Shown here: positions 1 to 10,309 of the stretch, piece after piece
How positions within the stretch are numbered: the stretch's first letter is position 1
How the letters are laid out: the number at the start of each line of letters is the position of its first letter
Source of the DNA: Lophium mytilinum
Lineage: Eukaryota; Ascomycota; Dothideomycetes; Mytilinidiales; Mytilinidiaceae
Direction: 5' to 3'
DNA: 64,000 nucleotides
Assembly (NCBI GenBank): GCA_010093605.1
Contig: MU004190.1
Span: 434,001-498,000 of the forward strand
The notes under the pieces: model-generated
What the model was told of the DNA's origin: nothing
The model's input: only the letters and a program-made list of their open reading frames with translations
Database searches by the model: none
Program-made: the position numbers and the translations under genes

Positions 1-15
1 CCTTCGGACCTCCCG

Positions 16-75
16 TTTATATACCCCCCAACGAAGTCTCGGGATCATCGTCGGGCCGGAGAAGGAAGACATGTG
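16..75 (-). promoter_or_regulatory. TATA box with degenerate E-box (duplicate of 1024-1084)
   Basis: Read on the minus strand there is CATGTG (70-75), then about 46 bp, then GGTATATAAA (TATA core 16-23). The segment between, with CCGGCCCGA and CCCGAGACTTC, closely matches the unit at 1024-1084, so the two are copies. The putative transcript would run off the left edge of the window. The function is inferred from motif order only. Confidence 0.4.
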
Positions 76-1023
76 ACACCCGTGGCATCATTCCTCTCAC
101 CGCTTAACTCCGCTCTTCACATGAAGCGACACAGACCCAGCCAGCAGTTAGTGAAAAGTCACAGGACAGCCCGTGACCGCTTCCGTGTCGCCTTCTCCGG
201 CAAGGTATAAAACCTCCTACTCCCACTCTTTTCGAGGAAGCAGAGGAGTCCCAGGTTCTGGCGAGGACTGGAAAAAACGTCTTGTTGAACCTACTATGTG
301 GTAGTTGGGCCGGGGAAGAAGAGCCGAGACCAGTAGTTGCCTGATTGGATGTGTTGCCTCGCACTAGCGGAGGAGAGAATCAAAATAGGCCCCGCCACCA
401 TCCTGATGGTGTCGTGGGTTGGTGGTGGAAAGAGTCAAACCGACATGACTACTGGCTCATGTGGTACTCTGGTTGAAACTCGCTGCGACTGCGCCTCGCA
501 TGGGAGGGTCTCTTGAGTGGACTAGCTTCTCCATCACGTCAGTGCTAGTGATCATCTTAATTCACGGCAGCTGCTCTTCACCATTCCCTCCTATTCCTCA
601 CAGCCATCGCTCTCTACAAGCAGCGAAGATAATCGAGGACACTTTGAGATCTTCATCACCACCATCTCATACTCAGTCCCCGACACACCAGCACACCATG
701 CCTCTCCTCTGCTCTCCCTTTTGAACTCCCCCACATGGGATCGTAGGGTTGTATAAGCTGAACAACAGCTCCATAGGTGGGTGGAGGAGCACAGTTGCAC
801 AACTCCATCCCTAACGCACCACCATTGGGTGCAGCTCCACACTATGTTGATCCTCCATCCCATCGCTCCTCTTCCCAGCTACTCCATAAGAAACTGTCGT
901 CTCCGTTTTCTGATGCTGCAGAGATTCTGCTCCCAGCCATCATGCGCTTCTGCGGAGTCTTTTGATTCCCATTTCCGAAGACCTTCTACTCCCTGGTTTT
1001 GAGAAGAAGCGGAGAAGGACCAG

Positions 1024-1084
1024 TTTATATACCCCTTGACAGAAGTTTCGGGAAGAGATCGGGCCGGTGCACGTGAGGCACGTG
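1024..1084 (-). promoter_or_regulatory. TATA box with two CACGTG E-boxes
   Basis: Two CACGTG hexamers (1070-1075 and 1079-1084) precede a minus-strand TATATAAA (1024-1031) by about 40 bp. The block between contains CCGGCCCGATC and CCCGAAACTTC, shared with the unit at 16-75. CACGTG is the classic bHLH site. Transcription leftwards would cross about 1 kb with no long ORF; the longest open frame is 90 codons (591-863, minus) and has no recognisable domain. Confidence 0.45.
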
Positions 1085-1743
1085 CAAAAGATGATTAACT
1101 CCAATGATCATTCGGCTGGGGATAGCAAAGTTTACTGCTAAGCATATCAGATGGAATAGAAGTGTTCTCTGTAAATAGACAGAGCAAAAGAAGCAGCGCA
1201 GCCCAATATTCGATGAAACAAAGATATTCCCCGACTCGCCTCGCTCTCCCAAACCCGCACCCACCCCAATCCGTCCTAGCCTCTCGCTAAAAGCGGATAT
1301 CGTTCACCCGACGGGATTTCGGCAACAGGGACGCGATCCCGCGAAACCTTCCTCAATCGAAACAACGTGACCCCTCTGCCCTACGACCGACATCACAGCA
1401 TCACTGACATTGCAGATATTTCTTCTGAGATTGATACCTTGGTAAAATATCTCTGCGCTCTCACTACTACATCGGAACCATAGAGTACCCTCCGGCCCCC
1501 ATCATTCCATGATACGGATAAGAAAGACAAAAAACAGGCGATGCGACACATATGTCTCGCTCGCAGAGCTAAAACGCCAGAAAAAGACATGAAGACATCG
1601 AAATGAGGAAAATAAAAAACTGATACTACTCCGTACGCGACAAGCCGCTAGAAATACTTACGCCATCATGAACGCGTCTTAGGATATTTTTCCTTTGCGC
1701 GCTGCACCCACACCTAGTTCCTCGTCGATTATGAGAGACACGC

Positions 1744-2789
1744 TCACTTCGTGATTACGCCTAGGTAGTCCGCCACGATGAGTGTCACCATGCTACAGGT
1801 CGATCAGTGTCATTTCTTGAGATGAGGAAGAGGAGGGAAAAGGAAAGGGAAACTTACGCATGCGGCGCAATCCTAACATAATACGTCCCAAACCCGCGAT
1901 AGAACCTCAACAGGCCCTCCTCCTTCGCCACCTTCTTGAAGCAATCCATCATCCCCCGATACGGCAGCGAGCCATCCGCGCCCCGCGTCTGCTTCTGCAA
2001 CCTCGTCTTCACGAAATCAAACGGCAGACTGAAGAACGACGCAAAGAACCCCGCCACCGCACTCGCCGACAGCGTCTGCTGCGTCGCGCTCAGCGATGTC
2101 CCCTTCAACCGCGTCTTCGCCTCAGAGAAGAACGCCAGCTGCCCGAAATTCAGCGCCATCGCTCTCGCGACGGTTGGATATGCGCCGGCCCACAGCCGCA
2201 TTATGCCCTCCTGCTTCGCTATCCGAGCGAGCGCGTCGACGACGGAGGTGTAGTTTGCGCGGGCAGCAGCGGGCTTGAGGCCGTCGGACTGCATACGGAT
2301 AAGGGCGAGGTCGGCGGGGTTGCCGACGACAGCTGCGAGACCGCCTGCGGCGAGACCGGCACCTGCTCGCTCCTTGAAGCCGATCTTGTTGCCCTTTGCC
2401 TCGGCAGAGGCGGTCATGGACTTCATGAAGGTGTCGAAGAAGCCGATGCGCGCGGTGGTGTAGACGGCTTGACGTAGGAGGCCGGCAGAGAGACCGGTGT
2501 ACAAGTCCATTGCTTTGCCGGAGCGGACGATGTCTCTGACGACGGAGATCGGGGTAGGTTTGGGGCCCGTCTTGACGCCCTCGCCGGCGAGCTGGAGCCG
2601 GACTTTTACCATGTCGATGGGCTGGATTGCTGTGGTAGCCGTCATGCCTGCGAGACCGCCATTGATGAAGGGGAGGGTGGCCCGCATGAAGGGGGTGTGG
2701 AGGAGGTCGGTGGTGGCTTTCTTTGGGTTTTCGGTGGCCGCCGTCATGATGCTTTCGGCGTCGCTGAGGGGGCTTTTGGTGGCGGGCAT
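1744..2789 (-). CDS. Mitochondrial 2-oxoglutarate/malate carrier (SLC25 family)
   Basis: This is an inner-membrane carrier expected to exchange 2-oxoglutarate for malate across the mitochondrial membrane. Exons are 2789-1858 and 1792-1744, with a 65-bp intron (1793-1857) that splits an Ala codon; the product is 326 residues, normal for SLC25. The last exon supplies the usual C-terminal MVTLIVADYLGVITK. All three mitochondrial-carrier signatures are visible: QPIDMVKVRLQ near residue 56, NPADLALIRMQ near 157 and LPFDFVKTRLQ near 256. The LIRMQ form of the second repeat and the opening INGGLAGM are typical of the oxoglutarate carrier (SLC25A11) rather than the yeast Dic1 type. The N-terminal 30 residues are poorly conserved. 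Substrate is inferred from family resemblance. It could also carry other dicarboxylates. Confidence 0.9.
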
Positions 2790-4413
2790 AGTGAGGGGTG
2801 GAGGGTGATGGTTGAGGGTTGAGATTGAGGGTTGGGAGATGGAGTCTGGTCAATGGAGACGCAGAGCAGAAAAGAGGAGGAAATCAAAGAGGGTTGAAGC
2901 TGGAGAGAGTGGAGATTTTTGGGCTATGTGGTTTCGAGGTCACTAGCGGTCAGTCAGTCCAGAATCAGCAACAGCATAGCCAACTGGAAGCAGCGATGAG
3001 CAAATGAGCAAAGGGCAGGAGCGATGACGCCCCGGGCGCCGGCGTGCTATAAGGGTCGGGCTCTCCAGCAGCAGCCATCTCTGCTGGAATCGGAGCATGT
3101 TGGGATCTCAGGGCTGCTGGTACAGATGCCCCATTGCTCCAGGACGACATCCGACGGCCGTCCGAGGGTATTGTTTAGGTTGGGATGAGAAGAGCCCTAC
3201 CTGACAAGCAGCACGGCCGGCTTGGCCCCGACGCTGCTGTAGAGCGCGGCCGTGGGCGATATCGGTTACCGCGAGTGGGTCTGTGGCGTGCGGGAGTCTA
3301 TGCTGAGTATGGGGCCCAAAGCAGACTGATATTGAAGCAACGCCTTCCAGCGGCTCATGAGGTGAGGTTCAGACAACAAGACGGCGGGAAAGGCACGATT
3401 GCGAGGCCTCTCCCCGCCTCTGGTGCCTCTGGTCCGCCATCAGCCCGTCTCGTGCTTTGTACCATTGTACACATGCGGGGAAGCTCTCCTCGTTGGCTGC
3501 CCACCACCTCCATCCCCTCTGCCCTCTGACGACTGCTGGGAGGGTTTGCGTTGCAGCCCAATAGCATTGCGCCTTTTACAATAGCACTTTGGTCACCCTA
3601 TGTCACACCAGCTGCATATTCGGCCATGGAACGGAGCGCACCCTCGGCCCGCCGTTCCTGAGGCTGTCCTGAGCTACACATTGCAAACAGCCTCTGTTAC
3701 TGGGCGGCTTTGTTGATCGCAACCAATCTAACGCGTGTCGCAATCCCAGAGGCCCATCCTCAAGCTTGAGGCATGAAGTTGATATCAAAACCACACAGTT
3801 GCATCTCGAAATAACACAACACACAGCATTCACCGTCCAGCGGGGTCCATCCGAACAGCTCCCACTGGCGGGGTCTCTTATCGCCCTTATCGCCGCGGCT
3901 AAACCTGCCTCCCAACGCCACAGGACATGCCTCACCTCAACACCACGGAGCTTAACCCGCTCAACAACATCCCATATGCATCCAAAATCCCATACCTCTC
4001 CCGCCCGGCTCTCCCACCCCCGAGCATCTCACCAGCTCTCACCGCAGCAACGACCTACATTAGCCTCGGGTGCATCCTCCCCAGCACGCGCCCTGCCCTG
4101 CCCCCATCACCGCTTTCCCACGGTCCAACCTCCAGCACAAGCGCATGCATGCAAGCTCGGCAACACCGCCTCCTTACCCAAGGCCCGAGCGCGCTGCTCA
4201 CCCTCAACGCCTGCGCAGGTGGCGCCTGGGACCCCAAAGCCGAAGCTTTTTGCTGTACCTGCGGCCGGCGGCTGGGACGTGTGGCTTGACGATCCACCCG
4301 AAGATGGGTACGGAGGTACATGTCTCGGATACCCGATTTCATTCGCTCCTCAACAACCAGCAAAAATAAAAACGGTTTTCTTTTTCGGACGCACTGTTTC
4401 AGGGCCAATTGAG

Positions 4414-4429
4414 CCGCGCAAATGCGCGG
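4414..4429. other. Perfect GC-rich hairpin
   Basis: CCGCGC, a 4-nt AAAT loop, then GCGCGG form a perfect 6-bp stem. There is no T-run directly after it and no gene ends nearby, so a role is not evident. Confidence 0.5.
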
Positions 4430-4839
4430 CGGGAGATTGGAATCTCTGTGCGTGGCGATTGTAGATACCCGACACCGCGTCCGCGGCCGGGAATTGGGGA
4501 CGGTGAGTTCGGGATGGAGTCTCGGGGGATGGGTCGGGGTTAGCCCGGGTGTTGTTGAGGCGCGGGTAAGTTGGGAGGTGGGAAGTTGCTTCTTTGAGGT
4601 GGAGAAGGTGAAAGGTGGGTTGTTTGGCTGCGAGATAGGGATATATGTGATGTTGAGGTTTAATATCTCGAAGGGGCGAACGGTGATGGAAAAGGGGAGA
4701 TCCTCGGGAATTCAATCCTCTCTATCTTTAGACACAGAATATGTACTTGAACATAGTCAATCATTCATAGAGTATGTCTCTCCTCTCAACCATCGCACAA
4801 CCTAACGAAGCTCAATTCACATTTCTATGTTGTAGCACA

Positions 4840-4924
4840 CACGTGATCGGCACCCAATTCATTTTCTTCAAGGCCAAACTTTTCTCCGATCCGCTCAATC
4901 TTTTTTCTGCGAGGAGTATATAAA
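4840..4924 (+). promoter_or_regulatory. CACGTG plus TATA unit
   Basis: CACGTG at 4840-4845 is followed 71 bp later by TATATAAA at 4917-4924. The next few hundred bases contain no ORF longer than about 70 codons. This has the same architecture as the other units in gene-free parts of this window. Function is inferred. Confidence 0.4.
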
Positions 4925-5169
4925 CTCTTCTCTGCTCGTTTCAATGTTCTTCAACAGGATTGCGGTTATGGGTCTATCAACAGGGAAGTACCATGACAAG
5001 TATGGCTTGAGTGTGGGAGCGGCAGCAACCAACCTCGCCATATTTCCTCATGGTGCGGAGCAGGCGTGTCGCTCAACCTGGCTGGTATCAATGATGAAAG
5101 GTGCGTGTCAACTCTAGACACAGTGAGAGTCCATGGTGCGGAGGTGTCGGCATAGTCGTCGGCACCTGG

Positions 5170-5216
5170 CACGTACATCTTACGATGATGATCTTCACCA
5201 TCTCTCTTTTATATAA
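5170..5216 (+). promoter_or_regulatory. CACGTA plus TATA unit (degenerate E-box)
   Basis: CACGTA at 5170-5175 precedes TATATAA at 5210-5216 by 34 bp. The hexamer is one base off CACGTG, so this is a weaker member of the set. It lies about 290 bp downstream of the previous TATA box and faces the minus-strand unit at 5507-5549. Confidence 0.3.
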
Positions 5217-5506
5217 GTAGGAGGGCTATCTTCCATCAGCTCTAACGCCAACCTGTTCACGAAGATGCTGCCTGATATTATTGGGGTGAAGTGGTGGGCA
5301 TCATCATGCTACACCGTTGTGCTGATTCCGCCGCACTCCTCTCCTCCAACTCCATGATATGTTGAAGTTAACGTTTTGATACAGGCAGGCCCGCCCATGG
5401 GTCGTCACCCCGCGAATGTTTAAACTCCTTAGGATCCCACGAACTATAGTGCTTGAACAGGACCCGTCCTCCTCCATGAAGGGGAGAGGATAGCAGAAGG
5501 AGGAGG

Positions 5507-5549
5507 TATTTATACGGGAAGGCAGAAAGGCGCGCAGACATTGCACGTG
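5507..5549 (-). promoter_or_regulatory. CACGTG plus TATA unit, minus strand
   Basis: On the minus strand CACGTG (5544-5549) precedes TATAAATA (5507-5514) by 29 bp. The minus frame at 5304-5603 (99 codons) overlaps the TATA box itself, so it is not a good candidate product. The unit converges on the plus-strand unit at 5170-5216. Confidence 0.4.
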
Positions 5550-6203
5550 ATACTCATCTCCTTGGTCATGCACCATTGCTGCATCGTTGGTATCAGCAAT
5601 CAATGCGGTAGCAAACTTGGGTCCATTCCTGTATATTAGCTCGTCTTCCGCCTAATATCAGACGCTACGGCCTGCATTCAACAGCTTCAACTCCAGAACA
5701 ACATCACGCACACATCACACACCCGTCACCCATTCACTCATATTATCATGAAAACAATTCCGTACCACCAATCAGTCATTCATCCCCCTATCAAAGCGCA
5801 CCATAAAGGTGCAATAGTACAACGGAGCTCCGCAACCCAGCTGTACAACAGCCAGACGCATGCGTCCAGAAAAGAAAAGCAACCCAACGCCACAGTAGTA
5901 GTTCATCAAAGTCCCGTAACCAGCCTTCAGCCAGCCAGATACTTCGCTCAGAACCAAAAGCCCACAGTTCATGGTATCAATCACCATACTCCGTTGCTCC
6001 GCCCAACCTCAGAAGTGCCGTACGAAAGCACATATTGCCTCCTCCATAAGAGGATGCACAAGGAAAGGGAAGGTGCAGTTGTAGGAAAGAAACATGCTCG
6101 TGCAAACACGTACCTTGTTACCCAATTCCATTCACATCAGTCCAAGACTATACTCCAAGCCTCAGCAATCATTCGTCCAAGCTAGTCAAGCCCCTTGGCC
6201 AGC

Positions 6204-8883
6204 CTATGCGACTCCATTCCTTGCCAAGTGCTGCTGCAACATGGTCATATCCGTCCTGGCAGCCGGCTCGGCGTCCATAATCGCTCTCAGGCTCCGCATC
6301 TGGATCTCCCCGATATCAGGCTGCTGCAGCATCGTAATCGTAACCGGCGCATCGATGTACGGGCCGAAGATGTCGACAGCGAGACGATTGGCGTGATGGG
6401 GTGGTGGGCCAAAAGACTGCATGGCGGGCGGGTAGGGACTGCCGTAGTTGCCGCCAGGGGGAAAGTTGGCGTTGGCGTTGGGCGGGAATTGAGGGTGAGC
6501 GCCTGGCATCGGGGACATCTGGGGCGGAGCGTTTGGAGCAGCACCCATGGGGTGAGTGTAGGTGCCGTCAGCGATTGGGTGGCCGCCTGGTGTCGCATTT
6601 GGCGACTGCGTGCGCGCGATGAGGGCGAGGAGGAGCAGGTTCTCTGAGCGTGGCGTCTCAATCGTGCAGTATTCGAGCATGTCGAGGAATGGGGGGAGAG
6701 ATCCGCCGCCGGCTGGAACGGGTACAACGTAGAGATCACGCGCGGCTTCGTGGCCAAGCTTGTCGGACGGAACGACACCCCATCGGCCTCGAGAATGGAA
6801 GTACTCGAAGAGGCGGTCGAGACGAGCGCGGCCGTCTGCGTTGACGGGGCTGACAGATAGTACGGCTACATCGCTGGTTGCGCTTCCTCGCATGCCTGCG
6901 ACGTATTCATCTCCTTTTTCGTAGTCGATGCGGCCGGTGATTGTGATGTCAGCAGGGAGCATCTGGGTCCAGGGTATTTTTTGGCCAACGTCAGCGCCAG
7001 CAACCAGACGTGCGACGGCTTGGAAGGGGCCGGCAGCGGGCATGTTGATAGAACCCTGCCAGCAGATGGTGGTATCGCCACTGTATCCAAAAGACTTGAA
7101 GTGAGAATCGTCGTCGTCCTCATCTTTGAGAAGTCGATCGATATCGGCGTCGTCTCCGGGGCCCTGTGGTTGTTGCTGTACTTGCGCAATCGAGCTCTGG
7201 CGGCGGTGCAAGGTCTGCGTTGCCTCATCGGGAGAGCGAGCGTGTTCCCAGATTTTCTTAACGTCGAACGCGGATGACGGGTGGCGTGCAGCTGCACCAG
7301 ACGGGGAGGCTGCTGAGGTATCGACTGCGAGCGGAATGGATCTACCAATGTCCTCCGGCAGCTCCACCTGCATTGGGCTTCCATCCCTAGGAGATTCATC
7401 ACCACCTGCTGTGTGGTCGGTCTGCATGCTTTCCCGGTGGTGCCTCTCTGGAACTGAGAAAGACTCATCGCCTCTGTGGGGACGCTCGTCGTCCTCAATC
7501 AGCTCCTCTCCCTTGTGGGTCTTCCGCACCCTAGGGCCCTTCTCTTCTGTGAGCACCACTTGTTTGTCGTTTTCCTCTCGTAAAGCAGCATATTCCCGCT
7601 GTTTGTCCTCGCTTGCCATCTCCTCAGACGACATAACCGTGAGCTCGTTGGCGGCAAGCGATCCCGACAGCAGGCGGTCTAGCAGCAGCAAGTTCTTGTC
7701 CATATTGAACATGATCGATCGGGTTTTTAGTGTGTATGCAGAGTCGTTGCCTTTCGGGGGTCCATGGTTCGCTACCATGGCATGATCAATATCCATCGCG
7801 AGCCTATTGCCCAAGGTAACTGTCGTGTCGCCGTCAGGGATTCTATATTTGCGTGCTTGGACAGCGTCCCTAATCTTTGGCGCCAGGTATTTGGTAACGA
7901 CCTCAACCATCTGTTTCCTATTTGCTGGAAGCGCTGCTGGGTCGGTAGCTGCTGGTCCAGTGGCGTCCGCAGTCTTGCCCTGCTTGGAGCTTGACTTGCG
8001 CCGCTTGGTGTCCATTCCATCCTTCTCCGACACTGTCTCCCTCCTACGCTTCTCTCCGACTGGTGATTTAGGCTGAGTGGATTGTGTGCCAATTTTTGTG
8101 TCAGGTTTCGACGGTTGCTGTGGTATCCCGTTAGTGAATATTCTATTAAGGGTGTGGGATATGTGCCTTTGCTTCTGCCTTGATCGCCTTTACCGGTAGG
8201 TCGTGGCCGTTGGAGTCCTCCTTTGGCGGTTCAGCACTCGAAGTAGGGGGAGCAGCAGCAACGGCCGTGGGCGCTTGCTGAGAGACTGGGCTGCTGGTAT
8301 CGGCCTTGGAGTCCATTTCCGACCACACATCACTGGGTCGCAGCTTGCCTTTGGCGCCTTTCTTGCGGTTCCAGGGCTTCTCGCCGCGAGCCATGGCCTC
8401 GAGAAGCGCGGCATGAAGCTCGGGCTTGCATTGCTCGCAATAGTAGGTTCGCGACTCCCACTCGGGGCCTTCGCTGAGTCCAAGGCACTTGACATGCTGC
8501 CAGACATCGCACATCTCGCACGCAATCATCTGTCTGCCCTTGATGTCCCTCTGCACCCCACAGACGCACCGGATGACGGCATCATCTTCTTCCTCCTGCT
8601 GTTCGGGAGTTTGTGCGGACACGGAGCGCGCGGGTGTTGATTTGGCTCCAGTCGATTTGGCCTTGGGAGCAGCGGTGGGCTTTGTCTTTGCAGCCGGGGA
8701 CGCCTCGTCGAAATCATCTAGGTTCTTGGTATGATGGCCCTTGTTGGCGCGGCCAGACCGACGTGGTTCGAGATCTATGGAGTGAACATGTTAGCATGAC
8801 CGGTAGGTATGCGGCAGCGTCCGTGGGGTGTGAGACCCCGCCATGGCGCTCCCGTGGTTGAGGTCGTTCTGCTTACCAGCCAT
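6204..8883 (-). CDS. BYE1: BYE1-like transcription regulator (PHD, TFIIS-M, SPOC)
   Basis: Bye1-type proteins bind chromatin and RNA polymerase II during elongation. Exons are 8883-8877 (only 7 nt), 8774-8194 and 8117-6204; the product is 833 residues. The start gives MADLEPRRSGR, typical of fungal Bye1. A PHD finger lies at about 71-118, with Cys-X-Cys, CEMC, His and CEQC ligands. The TFIIS central domain is at about 265-400, opening with MVEVVTKYLAPKIRDAV. A SPOC domain runs from about 550 to 695, starting TTICWQGSINM. The tail is rich in Pro, Asn and Gly. The second intron has a clear CACTAAC branch site. The gene is head to head with the CCDC16-like gene, 661 bp apart. Domain identity is firm. 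The tiny first exon is the least certain part. Confidence 0.9.
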
Positions 8884-9544
8884 AATGATCAGACGTAGGA
8901 AGGGTCTCAGCGGGCGACGGGTGGCGACAGTTCAGTATTCAGATGGTGCAGGGCTTCACGACTCTATCACAGGTTCTGAAGCGCAAACGATATTGCCGTA
9001 CAAAACGGTATGCGGGCCTCAGCAGAAGATAACTAGACAAGCTTCCGAGCTGCAATCAACCTCCACCGTCTCCGCCTGTTGCCGACTGAAGTGGAAAGCT
9101 CAGATGGAACCAGGCCGAATGTCCTTGCCGTCACAACAATTCCTCCGAAGTAGCGCGTTACCTCGGTGAGCGCGAGGAGCGCGAAGATGAGTGGAAGGGT
9201 CGCAGAAGGGCGCAGAAGAGCCTCGCGCTGTGGAGTGAGGTTAGGTGCTGATGAGGCCGTTGCGCGACGTGCTGTGTTGATGAAGAGGTGACTGGAAGAA
9301 TGCAGGTGCGGAGCGAGGTGGGTTTTATAGTGGCTTGGCGCTGCATCACGTGGTCTGCATTGCGGAACTTGCCGATTCCGCAGGGCAGGGGTGAAGAACT
9401 ACGCGCCCCCCCAGTAAGTGCACTGCGTTTCGCCTGGGGTTGTACATCTTCACTCCACGTACTACGCTTCACATCACACACTACGCCTCAAGTACTCTCG
9501 AGCCTTCAAATCACTTATCTTGCGCACTATATCTCTCAGCTCCC
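8884..9544. other. Divergent promoter region between BYE1-like and CCDC16-like genes
   Basis: A 661-bp interval separates two start codons that point away from each other. No TATA box or ORF of note is seen. It probably carries both 5' leaders and promoters. Confidence 0.6.
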
Positions 9545-10309
9545 ATGGCAGACGTTCGATCCCTCCTCCGCCAGGAGCGCGCAGCCCGCCAACAAGCCAC
9601 CAAACCCGCGCGCCCAACACGAACCTCAGCAGCCCCAGCTACGGCGCCTATGGGAAAGAAGCGGAAGGCCGTCGATGATGAACCGGAAACACGCAAACGG
9701 ACGAAGGCAGAAGAGGACACCGGGGTACCATCTGGCTTCTTCGATGGAGGCGCAATAGATGAGGCGCAAGCTGCTTCTCCGACGGAAGAGCGAGACCTAC
9801 GAACAGACGCCAGGGAGCAAACACTCGAACCATCCGAACCCCCAGCGGTACTTGTTGCAGACGAGCCAGCCCCAGTCGTGGACGAGGTGGATGAGGAGCT
9901 ATGGGCCGCCTTCGAGCGAGACGTCGCCACACCACCACCAGAGAGACACAATGTACCGGCACTTGCCGCCGCAGCCACCATCCAGGCAGCGCCTATGTCA
10001 GCGGCTGAATTAGCAGCGCAAGCGAGGGAGGACATGAGTGCGCAGCGAGGCAGAAGGGACGCCGAGATCGAGGCAGAGAAGGAGGATGCTGCTCGACAAC
10101 TGGAGGACGAATTTGATGAGATGGAGAGCTGGGAAGAGAGAGCTAGGAAGCTGAGGGAGAAGCGAGAGGCGTTACGGAAGGCTCGCGATCTATCTGCGCC
10201 CCCGGTACAGGAGATCGTTGCTGAGCCGCCGGAGGCCAGCGAGGATGAGGAGAGTGAGGATGATTTCGAGGAGGATGGGTGGGGTGACTGGGGGGTTAGA
10301 GCTGCATGA
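9545..10309 (+). CDS. CCDC16/ZNF830-like nuclear protein lacking the zinc finger
   Basis: Single exon, 254 residues. I chose the ATG at 9545 because the product then begins MADVRSLLRQERAAR, the usual N-terminus of fungal CCDC16/ZNF830 proteins; the frame is open a further 105 nt upstream. Other family marks are a basic KKRK patch near residue 37, the GVPSGFFD block near 60 and a long C-terminal coiled coil containing WEERARKLREKREALRKAR, ending in an acidic tail with WGDWG. Family members normally have a C2H2 zinc finger right after the N-terminal motif. Here about 20 Ala/Pro/Thr residues occupy that place and no Cys-His set is present. ZNF830 relatives act in the nucleus in splicing and replication stress; the role here is inferred. 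Confidence 0.7.
   Translation: MADVRSLLRQERAARQQATKPARPTRTSAAPATAPMGKKRKAVDDEPETRKRTKAEEDTGVPSGFFDGGAIDEAQAASPTEERDLRTDAREQTLEPSEPPAVLVADEPAPVVDEVDEELWAAFERDVATPPPERHNVPALAAAATIQAAPMSAAELAAQAREDMSAQRGRRDAEIEAEKEDAARQLEDEFDEMESWEERARKLREKREALRKARDLSAPPVQEIVAEPPEASEDEESEDDFEEDGWGDWGVRAA

Larger units (their letters stand above)
1..1743. other. Gene-free stretch with TATA/E-box units
   Basis: No convincing protein-coding gene is seen on either strand. All open frames are under about 95 codons, overlap on both strands and match no family I know. The stretch holds two similar minus-strand core promoters, at 16-75 and 1024-1084, listed separately. It lies downstream of the oxoglutarate carrier gene. 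Whether the DNA between the two promoters is transcribed cannot be decided from sequence. Confidence 0.6.
2790..6203. other. Gene-free stretch, 3.4 kb
   Basis: No supported gene. The longest frame (3766-4464, plus, 232 codons) is rich in Pro, Ser, His and Arg, overlaps minus-strand frames and has no domain. At 4414-4429 there is a perfect GC hairpin. Between 4840 and 5549 there are three TATA units with CACGTG-like sites, listed separately. The left part is the promoter of the carrier gene and the right end is the 3' flank of the BYE1-like gene. Confidence 0.6.

Noticed and set aside
3766-4464. 232-codon plus-strand open frame
   Set aside because: Pro/Ser/His/Arg-rich, overlaps minus-strand frames, no domain and no splice partners; looks like chance in GC-rich DNA.
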